Shown: positions 8,588 through 18,166, counted from the first letter of the stretch. The stretch: DNA of 18,615 nt from Chrysochromulina tobinii (GCA_001275005.1 JWZX01001676.1:1-18615); one strand, 5' to 3'. The notes: generated by a model not told the origin, from the letters alone. Made by a program: numbers and translations.

Positions 8588-11500
8588 ATGTCTGACTTCC
8601 CTTGGCCCCCAGAGGACCTAATTATCGCCCTCGAAGAGACCGTTGTGCACGAGGCATCAACCTGCATCAGCCTGCCGCCCATCCATGCTCTAGCCTCGCC
8701 GACGCTGACGCTGAATTCGTCAAAGTCCTCGCCGGACATGAGAGTCGCCATGCTGATCACGGACAAGGACGTGCGGCGTGCGTATGCTCCCCACATTCGC
8801 CGACGCATGCATAGCCCACCGCCTGCGGGGCCCGTACTCCGCGCCCTCGCAAACGAGTTGCTGCGCTCTTCATCTTTGCCCCTGGTGAGTGAGAAGAGTC
8901 CCTCGCTGCCCGAGCTTCGCCATCGGCGATTGTCCATGGAGTCCTTCCAAGAGTCCAAGCAGCCGCGCAAGATGGACCAACCGAAGAGCAGCAGCTCTTC
9001 CAACCAAAGAGCAACTCGAACTCGAACGACCAAAGAGCTGAGCGTGAGGGCGGGGACTACTGCCAATGAGAATCCAAGCAGTGGTGCGCTCACCTCCGTG
9101 CTGCTCGTCGCCAAAGGCTCGTCGCTGCGCCGCTCGCTCGACGAGGCCAAGGCTGCCCTGCCCGAGCAGCTCAACGCCGAGCGGCAAGCCCAGCGACGCG
9201 CGAAGCTCGACGAGTGGCAACAGGCACACAAAGCAGGGCGATGGGTGGCGTGTGAGGAGATCCTGAGCGAGGCGCTCGTCCTCAACCCCGACGACCCGCT
9301 GTTCCTCAAGTTGCGCTCGGCTGCGCACCTGGTACGTTGAGTGCCACTGATGACCTGCCTTGCCCTCCCTTGCATGTACGGGCTCACCACAGCGCTCTCG
9401 ACCCGCTCGCGCACCAGGGGATCCCAAATGGAGGAGCTGTGCGCGAAGCCATCGCAGACGCCCAGCGGCTCGTCGACACGCAGCCACGCTCGCCTTCGAG
9501 CTTCACCCAACTGGGGCGGGCGCTCTGCCATGCCGACCGGTACCCTGATGCGGCCGCCGCGCTCCTTGGCGCACTCGAGCTCCAGCCGGACGACTCTGAA
9601 GCGCGGCTCAGATTCGATCAGGTCCTCGAAGCGATCCGACGCCATCGACTAGCGATCCGAAGCGATCCCTAGTCGACATGCAGACCGTGCGCACCTCGCG
9701 CTTCCCACGGACGCCGCCCATGGAGATGACGCGATGCCAGGCTCCTCCGGTGCCCAGTGTGGAGACCATCGACCCCAAGCACTCGACGGTCCTCATCAGG
9801 TGAGTGTGCGACTGATTGCGACCGTGTGAGTGCGACTGATTGCGTCTAGATTGCGACTGATTGCGACCGTGTGAGTGCGACTGATTGCGTCTAGATTGCG
9901 TACACGAACCATACATGTACTTGCCGGCTCCTTGAGCCGGCTCCTTGTGTTCTTCAGGTGGTCCCCGACCAAACACGACGCAGGCAACGAGCCCTTCGAG
10001 TACCGCGTCGAATTCGCAGTTTTCGCGCCTGCAGTGGGTCCGCTCAAAGATGAGAGAGCCCCTGAGTGGCGCGACGCATACGTGGGCATCCGACGGTTCG
10101 CTATGCGGCTCTCCGACCTGCTCCCTGAGACTGAGTACGTCTTCCGCGTGAGCGCGACTAACCAGTCGGGCCGGTCCGCCTTCAGCGGGTACGCGCGCGT
10201 CAAGACGCTCAAGGCGCCCAACGTTGGGCTCGTTCGCGAGAAGCTCGGTCAGCTCCCTCGGAGCTGGGCGAAGCTCGAATCTCAGTTCGACGAGATCGCG
10301 TCTGGTCTGACGAAGGGCGAGGCGCTCTCAGTGGATGCGAAGGACAAGGCGTGGCATGAGACCGTCCAAGTCCTTCGGCTGCACATGCCTGCCATCAAGC
10401 AGTGCTTCCGTCAGTATACGCTGCTCGGCACATTTGGCGAGTGCCCGTTGGACATCTCGCTCGCGCAATGGCGGTGGGCGCTCGCGGAGCTCAAACTCGA
10501 CACGGCGCCCTTTTCCTCCGCCGAGCTCGACGACATCTTCGAAATTTCGAATCGAACGGCCGGCGAGACGAGATTGCTCGAGCTCACGAAGCTCGGTATG
10601 CCGACCAAGGAGGCGGAGGCGCTCATCGCACGCGAGAGCAGCATCTCGCCCACCTTCGAGGACGAGGATGGCGGCCGACAGGACCGGCTGCTCAAGCATG
10701 AGTTCGTGGGCGCTCTCCTGCGGGTCGGCGTGATGCGCGCTGTGCTGCTCGAGACATGGGCGCTCAAACGCAAGTCGCTTGCCCTTGCGCTCGACGAGTT
10801 ACTTAAGGAGCACCTGATCCCGTACTCGGTCGCCGCGGACGCCCCACTCATGCGCAAACTTCTCACGGCGCGGACCGTCCGCGGCGTCCTTGACAAGTGG
10901 CGCGACAAGATGGCGATGCCTTTTGGCGCGTACGCGTACGCGGCCGACGTAACAGTCGACGTAACGGAAGCGGGCGAGCCGGATGCGGTCGACGAGCGCC
11001 GTGACGAGCGCGCGCGGCTCACAAATGAGCTCACAAAGGGCACCAAGGCGTCCTTGCAGCTCATGAACCTGCTCGACTTGCTCACTCTGCTGCGAGAGGC
11101 CCATGTGCTCGACGAGACGCATTGCACGGTGCGTAAGGTGACCTCCCTCTTCGTGCTCGTGAACGTGGACGACGAGATTGACGAGATTGACGAGATTGAC
11201 ATGGCCAAGAGCGAGCCGCGCGGCGACGCTCGAGGCGACGCGAACGTCAAGGCTGCCGAGCTCAGTCTGGATGAGTTCGTCGAGCTCGCGTGCCGCATTG
11301 CCCACGCCAAGCTGAACGAGCACCACAATGATTACCACGATGGTTACCACGATGGGGACGATGGGCATACCTGCTCGCTTGAAGGGGTCAAGGGGATGGG
11401 CAAGGGGCGGGAGGAGGGCCGGGCGGGGGAGGAGGGGGCGGGAGAGGAGGGGGAGGAGGGGGGCGGGGGCGGAGGGGCAGAGCAGTATGACACGTCCTTT

Positions 11501-11683
11501 GCCGAGAAGCTCGACGCGTGGTTTGGACTCAGCTTCGTGCCCGCGATCACGAACGCCGCCAAACGGCGCCTCGCCTCGGGCGCAGTCAAGCGCAAGAGGG
11601 TTAAGGTTCAAGGGGCTCTCTTCGGCAACATTGTTTTCCGGAGCGAGAGCGGCGAGGCGATCGTCGAACCGAATGAGCGTTAG
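8588..11683 (+). CDS. TPR plus fibronectin type III protein with acidic/Gly-rich C-terminal region, four exons
   Basis: The model is 8588-9331, 9418-9621, 9684-9799 and 9958-11683, giving 929 residues. The N-terminal 200 residues are Ser-rich and poorly structured. TPR-like helices follow at about 204-312 (DEWQQAHKAGRWVACEEIL; QLGRALCHADRYPDAAAAL). A fibronectin III domain lies at about 337-440, from PPVPSVETIDPKHSTVLIRW through LLPETEYVFRVSATNQSGRS. The C-terminal half is alpha-helical with no motif I can name; a remote EF-hand-like fold is possible. It holds DEIDEIDEID, HDGYHDGDDG and a Glu/Gly run. The start at 8588 has A at -3; a Met at 8474 is an alternative. The third intron is well supported by FN3 homology. 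The second is the weakest: it is needed to bypass the stop at 9670-9672 and fuse TPR to FN3. Without it there would be two genes. Function is unknown. Confidence 0.6.
9332..9417 (+). other. Intron 1 of the TPR-FN3 gene (86 nt, phase 0)
   Basis: The donor is CTG|GTACGT and the acceptor GCACCAG|GGGATC. It joins two TPR halves and avoids the stop at 9338-9340. A CAG at 9460-9462 is another in-frame acceptor and would shorten the next exon by 15 codons. Confidence 0.6.
9622..9683 (+). other. Possible intron 2 of the TPR-FN3 gene (62 nt, phase 0)
   Basis: The donor is GATCAG|GTCCTC and the acceptor GACATGCAG|ACCGTG. Frames on both sides agree in phase 0, and the total coding length is divisible by three. 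It is short and its donor is weak, so the TPR part could instead end at 9672 as a separate gene. Confidence 0.4.
9800..9957 (+). other. Intron 3 of the TPR-FN3 gene (158 nt, phase 2) with internal tandem repeat
   Basis: The donor ATCAG|GTGAGT is the consensus type and the acceptor is TTCTTCAG|GTGG. Splicing restores TVLIRWSP, the first strand of the FN3 domain including its Trp. The intron body is mostly the 45-bp repeat at 9808-9897. Confidence 0.85.
9808..9897. repeat. 45-bp tandem repeat, two exact copies, inside an intron
   Basis: Copies at 9808-9852 and 9853-9897 are identical, and a third starts with GCG. Each copy contains GCGACTGATTGCG twice, once followed by ACCGTGTGAGT and once by TCTAGATT, so the unit itself arose by duplication. 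Confidence 0.95.
11392..11481 (+). other. G-rich polypurine tract inside a coding exon
   Basis: About 90 nt consist almost entirely of G and A with many runs of three to six G. They encode an uninterrupted Gly/Glu-rich stretch (for example GEEGAGEEGEEGGGGGG) in the TPR-FN3 gene. The coding strand could form G-quadruplexes. It could be an expanded low-complexity linker. Confidence 0.75.
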
Positions 11684-11925
11684 TACGAGTGAGTAACGAG
11701 CGGAGTGAGAGACAAACTACTACAGTACATCTGCACGAGATCGTTACCTGGAATTCGTTAAAATGACCATGCGGTTTCGTCATCCATCACATAATTCGTG
11801 TGGATTCGATGTGCTAAAAATACTTTGAGACCTTGCTTTGAGACCTAATTTTGTGGACGCGCCCACTCTCTGCAACTGGCCTCCGAGCTCGCCGAGGACC
11901 ACGCCTTCTGATAGCGGAGGTCAAA

Positions 11926-12441
11926 ATGCAAAAAGACGGGGGGACGTCACCGATCGACCGAAATGCAGCGTCACCAACAATCGAGGCGCTGCTGCAATGG
12001 CTGCCAGCCAAGCGCACCAGAGGGGCGCCAAGGAGGCCAAGAAGCGCGCCGCCAAGGACTAGGAATTCTACTGCTGCGGGAGACGAGGAGGAGATGTTGG
12101 AGCCTGTCGAAGGCGTCCATAGTGCCAACATCATCAAGGAGAAGGGAAGGTCCTATGGAATTTCAGTGTTCAACGCGGTTCACAGCTCGTGGGGATTAGG
12201 ACGTATACCTGGTTGTAAAGTTGCTGGTGTTGCAGCCGACGGCCTGGCAACAAGTTATGGTCTCAAGGTTGGTGACAACCTTCTGTCGATTGACGGGGAG
12301 AAATGCACGTCCTCAAAGATTCTTTACAAGACATTGAACGAGCAGGTCGATGGTGCGTCTCTATTCTTCAAGTGGCACAGATCGTTCGAGGGCGACCCTC
12401 TTGCAGTGCGCCGTCTACTTAAATGTGGACCGTTCATGTGA
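11926..12441 (+). CDS. Small PDZ-domain protein
   Basis: This is a 171-residue protein with one PDZ-like domain at about 70-155. The domain begins near RSYGISVFNAVHSSWGLGR and continues with VAADGLATSYGLKVGDNLLS, then IDGEKC, the hydrophobic-G-D-x-(I/L)-L-x-I-(D/N)-G core that binds C-terminal peptides. The first 65 residues are basic and disordered-looking. The Met at 11926 is the first in-frame ATG (AAAATG, A at -3). Another at 12094 sits just before the domain. The codons in the first part look poor, and a neighbouring frame (12,000-12,062) reads a more ordinary Lys/Ala-rich stretch beginning MAASQAHQRG and ending in TAG, so the true 5' structure may differ. The partner is unknown. Confidence 0.65.
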   Translation: MQKDGGTSPIDRNAASPTIEALLQWLPAKRTRGAPRRPRSAPPRTRNSTAAGDEEEMLEPVEGVHSANIIKEKGRSYGISVFNAVHSSWGLGRIPGCKVAGVAADGLATSYGLKVGDNLLSIDGEKCTSSKILYKTLNEQVDGASLFFKWHRSFEGDPLAVRRLLKCGPFM

Positions 12442-13511
12442 CGAATATTGAATATTGCCACCGCTCGGGTGGTAAAATTCATTGCAGCGGGCAGACGCAC
12501 AATCCATGGTCACAATCTACATGCAGTACATCGTGTACGATAATCATTACAAGGCCTTGAGGCCGAGAACCGAGACCGAGGACCTATAACTATCTTCAGA
12601 TAAGGCCACGTGCTATAGAGTGTGTGCGGGCGCCCGTGCCTCACGTCGATCAAGACTCCTTCGGCCGCCATCACTGCTCAGAGCGGTTCAGAAGCGTGTG
12701 TCGCGGACATCGCTCATCCAAGATCCATCCGATCCCGGGTCCGGACAACATGCGATGCGCTAGAGTGTGATTCTAGTTCGTGGAGTTACCCTGGTGTAGT
12801 TAGGAATCCTACATATAATCCGGCAAATCACGTCGAGGCGGACAGGGGGGCTGTGCGCGGCGAGCCTGTTGTTCGCGGTTTCGCAAATTCGATAGCGCGT
12901 AGTAATTATCGCGCCCGGGACGGGATCCATGGACGGGATCGGGCTTCGGGGACTTAAATCGGGACCGACAACCGCCAAGACCATGTCACGGCAACGTGTC
13001 GTCGGACGTCGCACGTCGGCGGCGGCGAGGCGGGGTCGCGGCGGCGCGACGCGAAGAACGCCGGGATCTTCGGACGATCAGCGCAGCGGGACGCGAAATC
13101 GCGATACCGCCCGATTTTCAACCCGCGAGTCCCGACCCGCGACCGTACCGTACCGCTACCGGCCTACCGATCGGATAGATAGTCGAATTATGATAGGAAT
13201 TACTCCGCGTTTCGTCTTTCGACACCGCGGCCGTCGGGGCGAGCGCGACCGTAACTACTACAGCAGTACTCACCGTTTCGCGCGTATGCCGTATGCACGC
13301 TTCCTCTGAGGTTTACGCAGTGCACGGTTACGCGATGTCTTCAAGCGTGTCCTGTGCATGGTTGCAGCGTACAGAGCTCTTGTGGACCGTACTATTATGC
13401 GTGTCCGTATCGTATACGATATGATCCTGTGGTGCACCTGACGTCATGCCGATATGCGGCCCATGGATCTGGGCGCCATGCTGGAATGCGAAAATGTGGT
13501 CCTGGCCTCCC
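12442..13511. other. Intergenic region between convergent PDZ and SCAI genes
   Basis: About 1.07 kb without a supportable gene. It contains a small hairpin CCACC-GCTCG-GGTGG at 12458-12472 just after the PDZ stop, a tandem GAATATTGAATATT, a CpG-dense stretch at about 12,900-13,260, and a 12-bp perfect palindrome ATCGTATACGAT at 13409-13420. The open frame at 12929-13309 is Arg-rich and motif-free. I see no tRNA-like cloverleaf. Confidence 0.6.
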
Positions 13512-14518
13512 TCATCGCTCGAAGTCGAAGCAGTCGACGATCTCGAGCGCCTCGGCGACACGGCGGAGAGAGCTGAGCAGCGCGACGCTTTCGCGCGCCG
13601 CCTCGAGCGGCAGCTTGGGCACGCAGCGCGGTGGAAGCAGCTTTCCCTCAGCGAGCAGCCGTTTGGTCGGTCGAAAGCTGTGGAAGGCCGCGTCGCACAG
13701 GATGAAGCGCAGCATCAGCGTTCGCAGAAACGGATCGGCGAGGAAGCTGAGCACCGTTGGGGGGGTAGTCGGGCTTTCGAGGAGCGCCGCGGTGAGCGCG
13801 CAGCATGCGTCGGCAAGCTCTGCCTCAGCCTCGCCGTATGCGAGCGCCGAAGGCGGTGCGAGCTCGCACAGCGCGCACAGCGCCGCCACCGGCTCGTTGA
13901 GGAAGAGCGTCAGAGCACCGCCGCCTGCAAGCTGAGCGCGCTTGCGTGCAGCGTGCTCGTACGGCGATGCCGGCCCGGGGGAGAGGAGGCACAGGGTGTG
14001 CTGGGCGAAGGAGGCGGCGAGCTCGGGCAGCGGCGCGAAGGCATGCGCGTTGTCCGAGTCCACAACCAGGAAGAGAGGCATGCGCGCAAACGCGACGAGA
14101 TCGTGCGGAGACAGGCAGCAGTTCCGGAGGGCCCCTGCGCTCGCTGACGGAACGGCAAGGGCCACTCCGCCCATGACGGCGCGTGGCTGCGCGAGGTTGA
14201 CGTCGCCCGCGCTGTGGCGGGCGTTGTAGCGCGCGCCGTCTTGGGCGGCGGCGCCTGCCATGTTTGGGTCGTCGGCGCCGGCGACGGCGGCAGCGGACCC
14301 GGGTGCCGTACGCATCGTCGCGCTGCTCGGTGCAGAGGCGACGCTGCCGTCACTGGCGGCGGAGGCGGTGCGGAGGCCGGCCTCCTGGCCCTGCACCTGT
14401 GCGGGCGAGACGGAAGCTGATCCATCGAGGAGAGAGGCGATGGGGGAGGAGCGCCCTGACGAAGACGACGAGACGAGCGTCGCCACCGACGACGTGTCGC
14501 CCTTATCTTCCTTGTCCA

Positions 14519-14551
<33 letters not shown>

Positions 14552-15649
14552 TGGCGGTGCCATTGTTGGCGATGTTGGCGCTGGTTGAGGTCCCGTTGGA
14601 GCTATTGCCGCTATTCGAACGCTCGAGTTTGGCCATCGGCGGATGTTTGGGCGCGATGGGCGCGGTGCCCACAATGCTGACCTCGCCCCCGACCATCGCC
14701 GGCTCCGCGCTCGGCGGGGGCGCCGCGGCTGCCGCAACCGCCGCCACGGGCTCTGCTGCGGGCTGTGCCACGACCGCTGCCACGGGCGCTGCCACAATCG
14801 GTGCCTCGGGCGGCGGCGCAGGCGCGTGGATACCGTCGGCAGAGAGGTAGAGGAGGACAGCAGAGCTCGAGGACGGGAGCTCAGAGAGCGCCGTCGCGAG
14901 CACGAGCAGCAGCTGCGGCGCCGTCGTGCGGTGCAGCAGGTACTTGTGAGGGTTGGCGAGCGCCACGGGAGCTGCGCCGGAGGGGGAGGGCATGCATGAT
15001 GCATTCGTGGACGTGCGGCCGCCGACACCGGCCGAGGCGGCGGAGGAGGCGGGGGCGGGGGCTCCGGAGGCGGCGGCGGCGGCGGCGGCGGCGGCCTGTG
15101 AGGTGGCCTTGAGCGCGCCCACGTCCCATTCGACCATGAAGAGCATCCGGAAGACGTCGATCGTCAGCTCGCTCACCTTGGCTTGGGACGCGCACGCCCC
15201 TACGAGGATGGCCTCAGAGAGCACGAGGGAGTGCACGGGCAGCCGAGCGCTCGCGTGCATGAGGGCCGCCTGCCGGCGCAGCGCGTCGGGGCGTAGCCTC
15301 CTGCGCGGCCACCGGTCGTCGAGCGCGTCGGCGATTGACGAATCGCGCGTGGCTAGTGGCCGCTCGATTTGCGAGAAGGCATCAAACTCGTGCAGCACGA
15401 GGTTCCACTCGGCCCGCTCGTGCGGGGCGCAGCTGGGGCCGATGGTGCTCACGAGCTCGCGGAGCTCGGCCAGCAGCGGCCGCAGCGTGCTCCGCTTCTC
15501 GAGCAGAAGGCACACCACCGCGAAGCGCGTGTAGTACCGCAGCTCGCGGAGCGCGAGTGCGTGCTTCTTCTGGCGCTGCTGGCGCTCGAATTGTTGCAGC
15601 ATGCGCAGCAGCTGCTGCTGCTGGGCCTCGTCGTCCGTGCGCAAGTCGA

Positions 15650-15688
<39 letters not shown>

Positions 15689-16061
15689 GCGCGCCGCTGC
15701 CCTGCAAGTCAGCCGCGAAGTAGCGCCGCTGCCGGATGAAGTCGTAGAAGGTGAAGGCCTCGTCCAGGTAGCACGTATCGCCCTTGCGCAGGTATAAGTG
15801 GTAGTAGAGCTGGCCGATGCGCGAGGCCGTCTCACCAATGTGGTGCCGGCGCAGCCCGCCGTGCATCTCAAGTGTCTGCCTGTGCTCCTGCTGGAATTTC
15901 CACAGCCGTTTGTACGCGTCAAAGGTGCGCCAGAACCACCCCTCCCATATGCGCTGCCCGTACACCGGCAGGTCGCGCAGGCCGTCAAAGAGGGTGACCG
16001 CGCGCTCCTTGGCTTGCTCGTGCTGGTGCAACACCTCCTCCCACGAGCTCTCGTCGATCAT
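13512..16061 (-). CDS. SCAI: SCAI-family protein (suppressor of cancer cell invasion homologue)
   Basis: Human SCAI is a nuclear protein linked to MAL/SRF transcription control and to DNA break repair through its binding partners; a role in this alga is not known. The protein has 849 residues in one exon. The N-terminal signature is clear: FDAYKRLWKFQQEHRQTLE, then HIGETASRIGQLYYHLYLR, then YLDEAFTFYDFIRQRRYF (about 47-115). A central block has HKYLLHRTTAPQ, then LSELPSSSSAVLLYLSADG. The C-terminal block (about 643-849) has LFLVVDSDNAHAF, HTLCLLSPG, LTLFLNEPVAALC and DPFLRTLMLRFILCDAAFH. Between the conserved blocks are long Ala/Ser/Gly/Pro-rich disordered inserts with pure Pro, Ala and Gly runs, which make it longer than the human protein (about 600 residues). 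The Met at 16061 is just upstream of the conserved part. It is divergent to the broken gene at 16.5 kb. Confidence 0.9.
14521..14550. repeat. (CCG)10 trinucleotide run, encodes polyglycine in SCAI
   Basis: Ten exact CCG units on the plus strand, read as GGC codons on the minus strand. It lies in the disordered linker of SCAI. Confidence 0.95.
15069..15095. repeat. (GGC)9 trinucleotide run, encodes polyalanine in SCAI
   Basis: Nine exact units, read on the minus strand as GCC, giving nine Ala. Confidence 0.95.
15651..15686. repeat. (CGG)12 trinucleotide run, encodes polyproline in SCAI
   Basis: Twelve exact units, read on the minus strand as CCG. With a preceding CCA this makes thirteen Pro just after the N-terminal conserved block. 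Confidence 0.95.
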
Positions 16062-16497
16062 CCTCGCGTCCGGGCTTGCAAAAGTTCTTTCGCTGGTTTC
16101 CTAAAACCCAACTGAAAAGGCATGGGGAAACCCGCACAAAACAATGAGCCATGACAAGCAAGCAAGCAAGCAAGCAAGCCCATAGGCGCGCTTCACGATC
16201 GAGCTGCTCTCTCATGTTGGGAAGCATGAGCAGCATGCCTCGGTGAGCGTTAGCGGTTCTGGGCATATCTCTCTCCCTCTCCGTCCACCCTTTCCTACCC
16301 CGTTGGCTGCAGGGGTATTCGGTTGCGCTGGTTTAGGTACTTGTGTGTTTCGACTAATTAGCTTGCTTGCTGCTGTTCGTCGCGTCCCGGCGTAGCGTCG
16401 GGTGAGTAAACGCAGGCAGGTGCGTGCAAGCAAGCAAGCAAGCAAACAAGCAAGCGATAGAGGCCCTCGTGCTTGGGGGTCCGGAGCGTGCCGCGTT
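16062..16497. other. Intergenic region between divergent genes with CAAG microsatellites
   Basis: Upstream flank of SCAI. It holds (CAAG)6 at 16155-16178 and an interrupted (CAAG)7 at 16427-16454. Between them, at 16361-16370, is a short GCTTGCTTGC in the opposite orientation. I see no gene or clear promoter element. Confidence 0.7.
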
Positions 16498-16549
16498 GTG
16501 TTGAACAGCAGCAGCAGCACCGCGTGTTGAACAGCAGCAGCAGCACCGC
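16498..16549. repeat. 26-bp tandem duplication with CAG run
   Basis: Two copies of a 26-bp unit that starts GTGTTGAACAG, continues through a CAG run and ends CACCGC. Because 26 is not a multiple of three, it changes the frame. The upstream frame reads VEQQQQHRV and the downstream frame reads QQQHRVAVEKTYEG. Confidence 0.9.
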
Positions 16550-16800
16550 GTCGCCGTCGAGAAGACGTACGAGGGCCGCCCCATCCATCAAGGCGAAGTG
16601 CAGATGGCCATCAAGAACCAGACGGGGCAGGACAGTGCCGTCTTCTACAACAACAAGGACTTCAAGAACTCCACGATCTACGCCTTCCATCTTCTACCCG
16701 ACCAACTCGATCGCATCTGCGAAAAGCTGGGGGGCGAGGCGGGCGCCGAGATCCTGGACTCCATCTCACCGATATTCGACTTCGCACCGAAGGCGCTGAG

Positions 16801-16820
16801 GCACCGCATTAGCACCGCAT
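16801..16820. repeat. 11-bp tandem duplication causing a frameshift
   Basis: GCACCGCAT occurs at 16801-16809 and again at 16812-16820, offset 11 bp (unit GCACCGCATTA). Reading passes from RHRI in frame 2 to RIYLVGP in frame 1 across it. Confidence 0.9.
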
Positions 16821-16891
16821 CTACCTCGTTGGCCCCGGCGGCGAAGGCCCCATGCAGGAGGCCCATGTTCGCCAATGGCTGCCTGATGCAC

Positions 16892-16910
16892 TCTGCACCT
16901 TCTCTGCACC
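16892..16910. repeat. Second 11-bp tandem duplication causing a frameshift
   Basis: TCTGCACC occurs at 16892-16899 and 16903-16910, offset 11 bp. Reading passes from PDALCT in frame 1 to CTDPNTLLIEQ in frame 3 across it. Confidence 0.9.
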
Positions 16911-17297
16911 GACCCCAACACCTTGCTCATCGAGCAGGTACGAGATGTGACCACCAAGCACGGCGGCCTCTACTGCGTCGAGTTCGACTATACGCAGGAC
17001 TCGTATGATCAGTGCTGCGAGCTCATTATGCAGGTCGTCACGACCATCAAGAATCCCCGCAAGCCGCGCTATCAGGGCCTCAAGGTCACCTTCGCGCAGT
17101 CGCCCGACGAGATGCAGCTTCTGCTCAACTACGGCATCCTGAAGGCCATCAGCACTCCCGAGGCTAGCGTCGAGGTCGGTGCCGGACCGTTGCGCATTTC
17201 GTCCACAAAGCCAAGCCTTGTGGGACGGTACATTAAGGGCCCACCAGTGGCCGCCGCCGGAGGATCCTTCCCCTCAGCGCCCCAGGGATGTTCTTAA

Positions 17298-17700
17298 TGC
17301 CGCCTCCGCGGCCGCCGTCGCCGCCACGAGAGGCGATCCGCTCCGCGATCGCCTTCGCCGGGTACGCGACGCTGGCGGCGGCCTACAGGGCATAAAGGCG
17401 CAGCTGCGAAGACAGCAGGGTATTCTGCAGACTGTGCAGGGCGTGCCTTGGTGTGGTCCAAGCTGCGTCCGCGCTTGCATCCCTCCGCCCCGATGTGCTC
17501 GCCCATCGCCGCCTTCGCGCGGAGGGCATCCTGCAGAGTGCGGTCACCGCCGAGAAGGCCCTCTACACGCCCAACTCGGCGACCTACTTTGCTCGTCACG
17601 ATCGGAGCCTGCAGCAGATCGTCGTACGACCCATTCTTGGGGATCCGTCGCAGGCGGCCGCCGTGGCCTCTCGTCTTCTACGCGACATATCCTACTACAG
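17298..17700 (+). other. Coding-like remnant with repeated frame changes
   Basis: This may be the continuation of the broken gene. Helical, Ala-rich protein-like pieces alternate between two frames. Examples are DVLNAASAAAVAATR, then EAIRSAIAFAGYATLAAAYR (other frame, then a stop), then GIKAQLRRQQGILQTVQG (first frame). The last piece (17453 to about 17700) includes EKALYTPNSATYFARHDRSL. Introns or further small indels could connect them, but no splice pattern is convincing. It ends where the AT-rich array begins. Confidence 0.35.
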
Positions 17701-17702
17701 TC

Positions 17703-17741
17703 GTGTAGTTTATTACTCAAATCGGTGTAGTTTATTACTCA
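17703..17741. repeat. Short direct repeat GTGTAGTTTATTACTCA at the edge of the array
   Basis: Two exact 17-bp copies (17703-17719 and 17725-17741), 22 bp apart. They mark the sharp change from GC-rich coding-like DNA to AT-rich repeat DNA. Confidence 0.9.
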
Positions 17742-18110
17742 CCGCATTTTGTTGCATTCTTGTGCATTTAAATGCATTCAACAAAATTTCATTGCATTCT
17801 ATTATTGATGCATTTCTGATCTGCTGCATGCTAACGCATTCATTTGCATTTCGACGTACTCATGTAGGTTGCATTCTGGTACGATGCATTAATGTGCATT
17901 TACCTGCATTACATGTGTTGCATCACAATGCATTCAGTATCTGGTGCATTTAAATGCATTATCATGCATCTATAATACGATGCATTTCCATCCTCTGCTG
18001 CATTATCATGCATTTGGTGCACGTGATACATTCATGTGCATTACCGTATGTATGCATTCTGTATGTGATGCATATTAGCGCATTTACATGCATGTTAATG
18101 CATGTGCATA
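17741..18110 (+). repeat. Array of TGCATT hexamers at 10- and 16-bp spacing, left arm
   Basis: Eighteen exact TGCATT are present (starts 17753, 17763, 17773, 17793, 17809, 17845, 17870, 17885, 17895, 17905, 17929, 17945, 17955, 17981, 17999, 18009, 18037, 18053). Variants such as TGCATC, TGCATG, TGCATA and CGCATT fill many gaps. Most steps between neighbours are 10 or 16 bp. The bases between motifs vary, so this is not a simple satellite. The reverse form AATGCA occurs only four times here, three of them as part of AATGCATT. Open frames across it are by-products. Confidence 0.9.
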
Positions 18111-18166
18111 AATTTGTATTCCAGATCACGAAGGAGGAACATGGAGGAACATTGCCTGATTTGGAT

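Larger units (their letters stand above)
16524..17297 (+). pseudogene. Unrecognised protein gene disrupted by two 11-bp tandem duplications
   Basis: I do not recognise the family. Three consecutive frames carry ordinary protein-like sequence. Frame 2, to about 16800, includes QTGQDSAVFYNNKDFKNSTI and PDQLDRICEKLGG. Frame 1, about 16819-16899, includes IYLVGPGGEGPMQEAHVRQW. Frame 3, from about 16911, includes LLIEQVRDVTTKHGGLYCVE and LKVTFAQSPDEMQLLLNYG. The frame changes fall exactly at two 11-bp tandem duplications, and each shifts the frame by the amount needed to move to the next segment. That is strong evidence that a once continuous reading frame was broken. The last frame stops at 17295-17297. 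No upstream ATG is certain. An unusual gene with programmed shifts, or assembly errors, are the alternatives. Confidence 0.6.

Noticed and set aside
10799-11611. 270-codon minus-strand open frame opposite the TPR-FN3 gene
   Set aside because: Its apparent proline/leucine runs are the complement of the Glu/Gly tract; the plus-strand frame continues the FN3 domain.
12750-12800. Possible tRNA-like fold
   Set aside because: Only a CTAG...CTAG pairing is seen; no T-loop GTTCRA consensus or cloverleaf.
12929-13309. 126-codon Arg-rich plus-strand open frame
   Set aside because: Composition follows the CpG-dense DNA; no motif and no ordered sequence.
14260-14850. 196-codon plus-strand open frame opposite SCAI
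   Set aside because: Antisense of the Ala/Ser/Gly linker of SCAI; low-complexity and motif-free.
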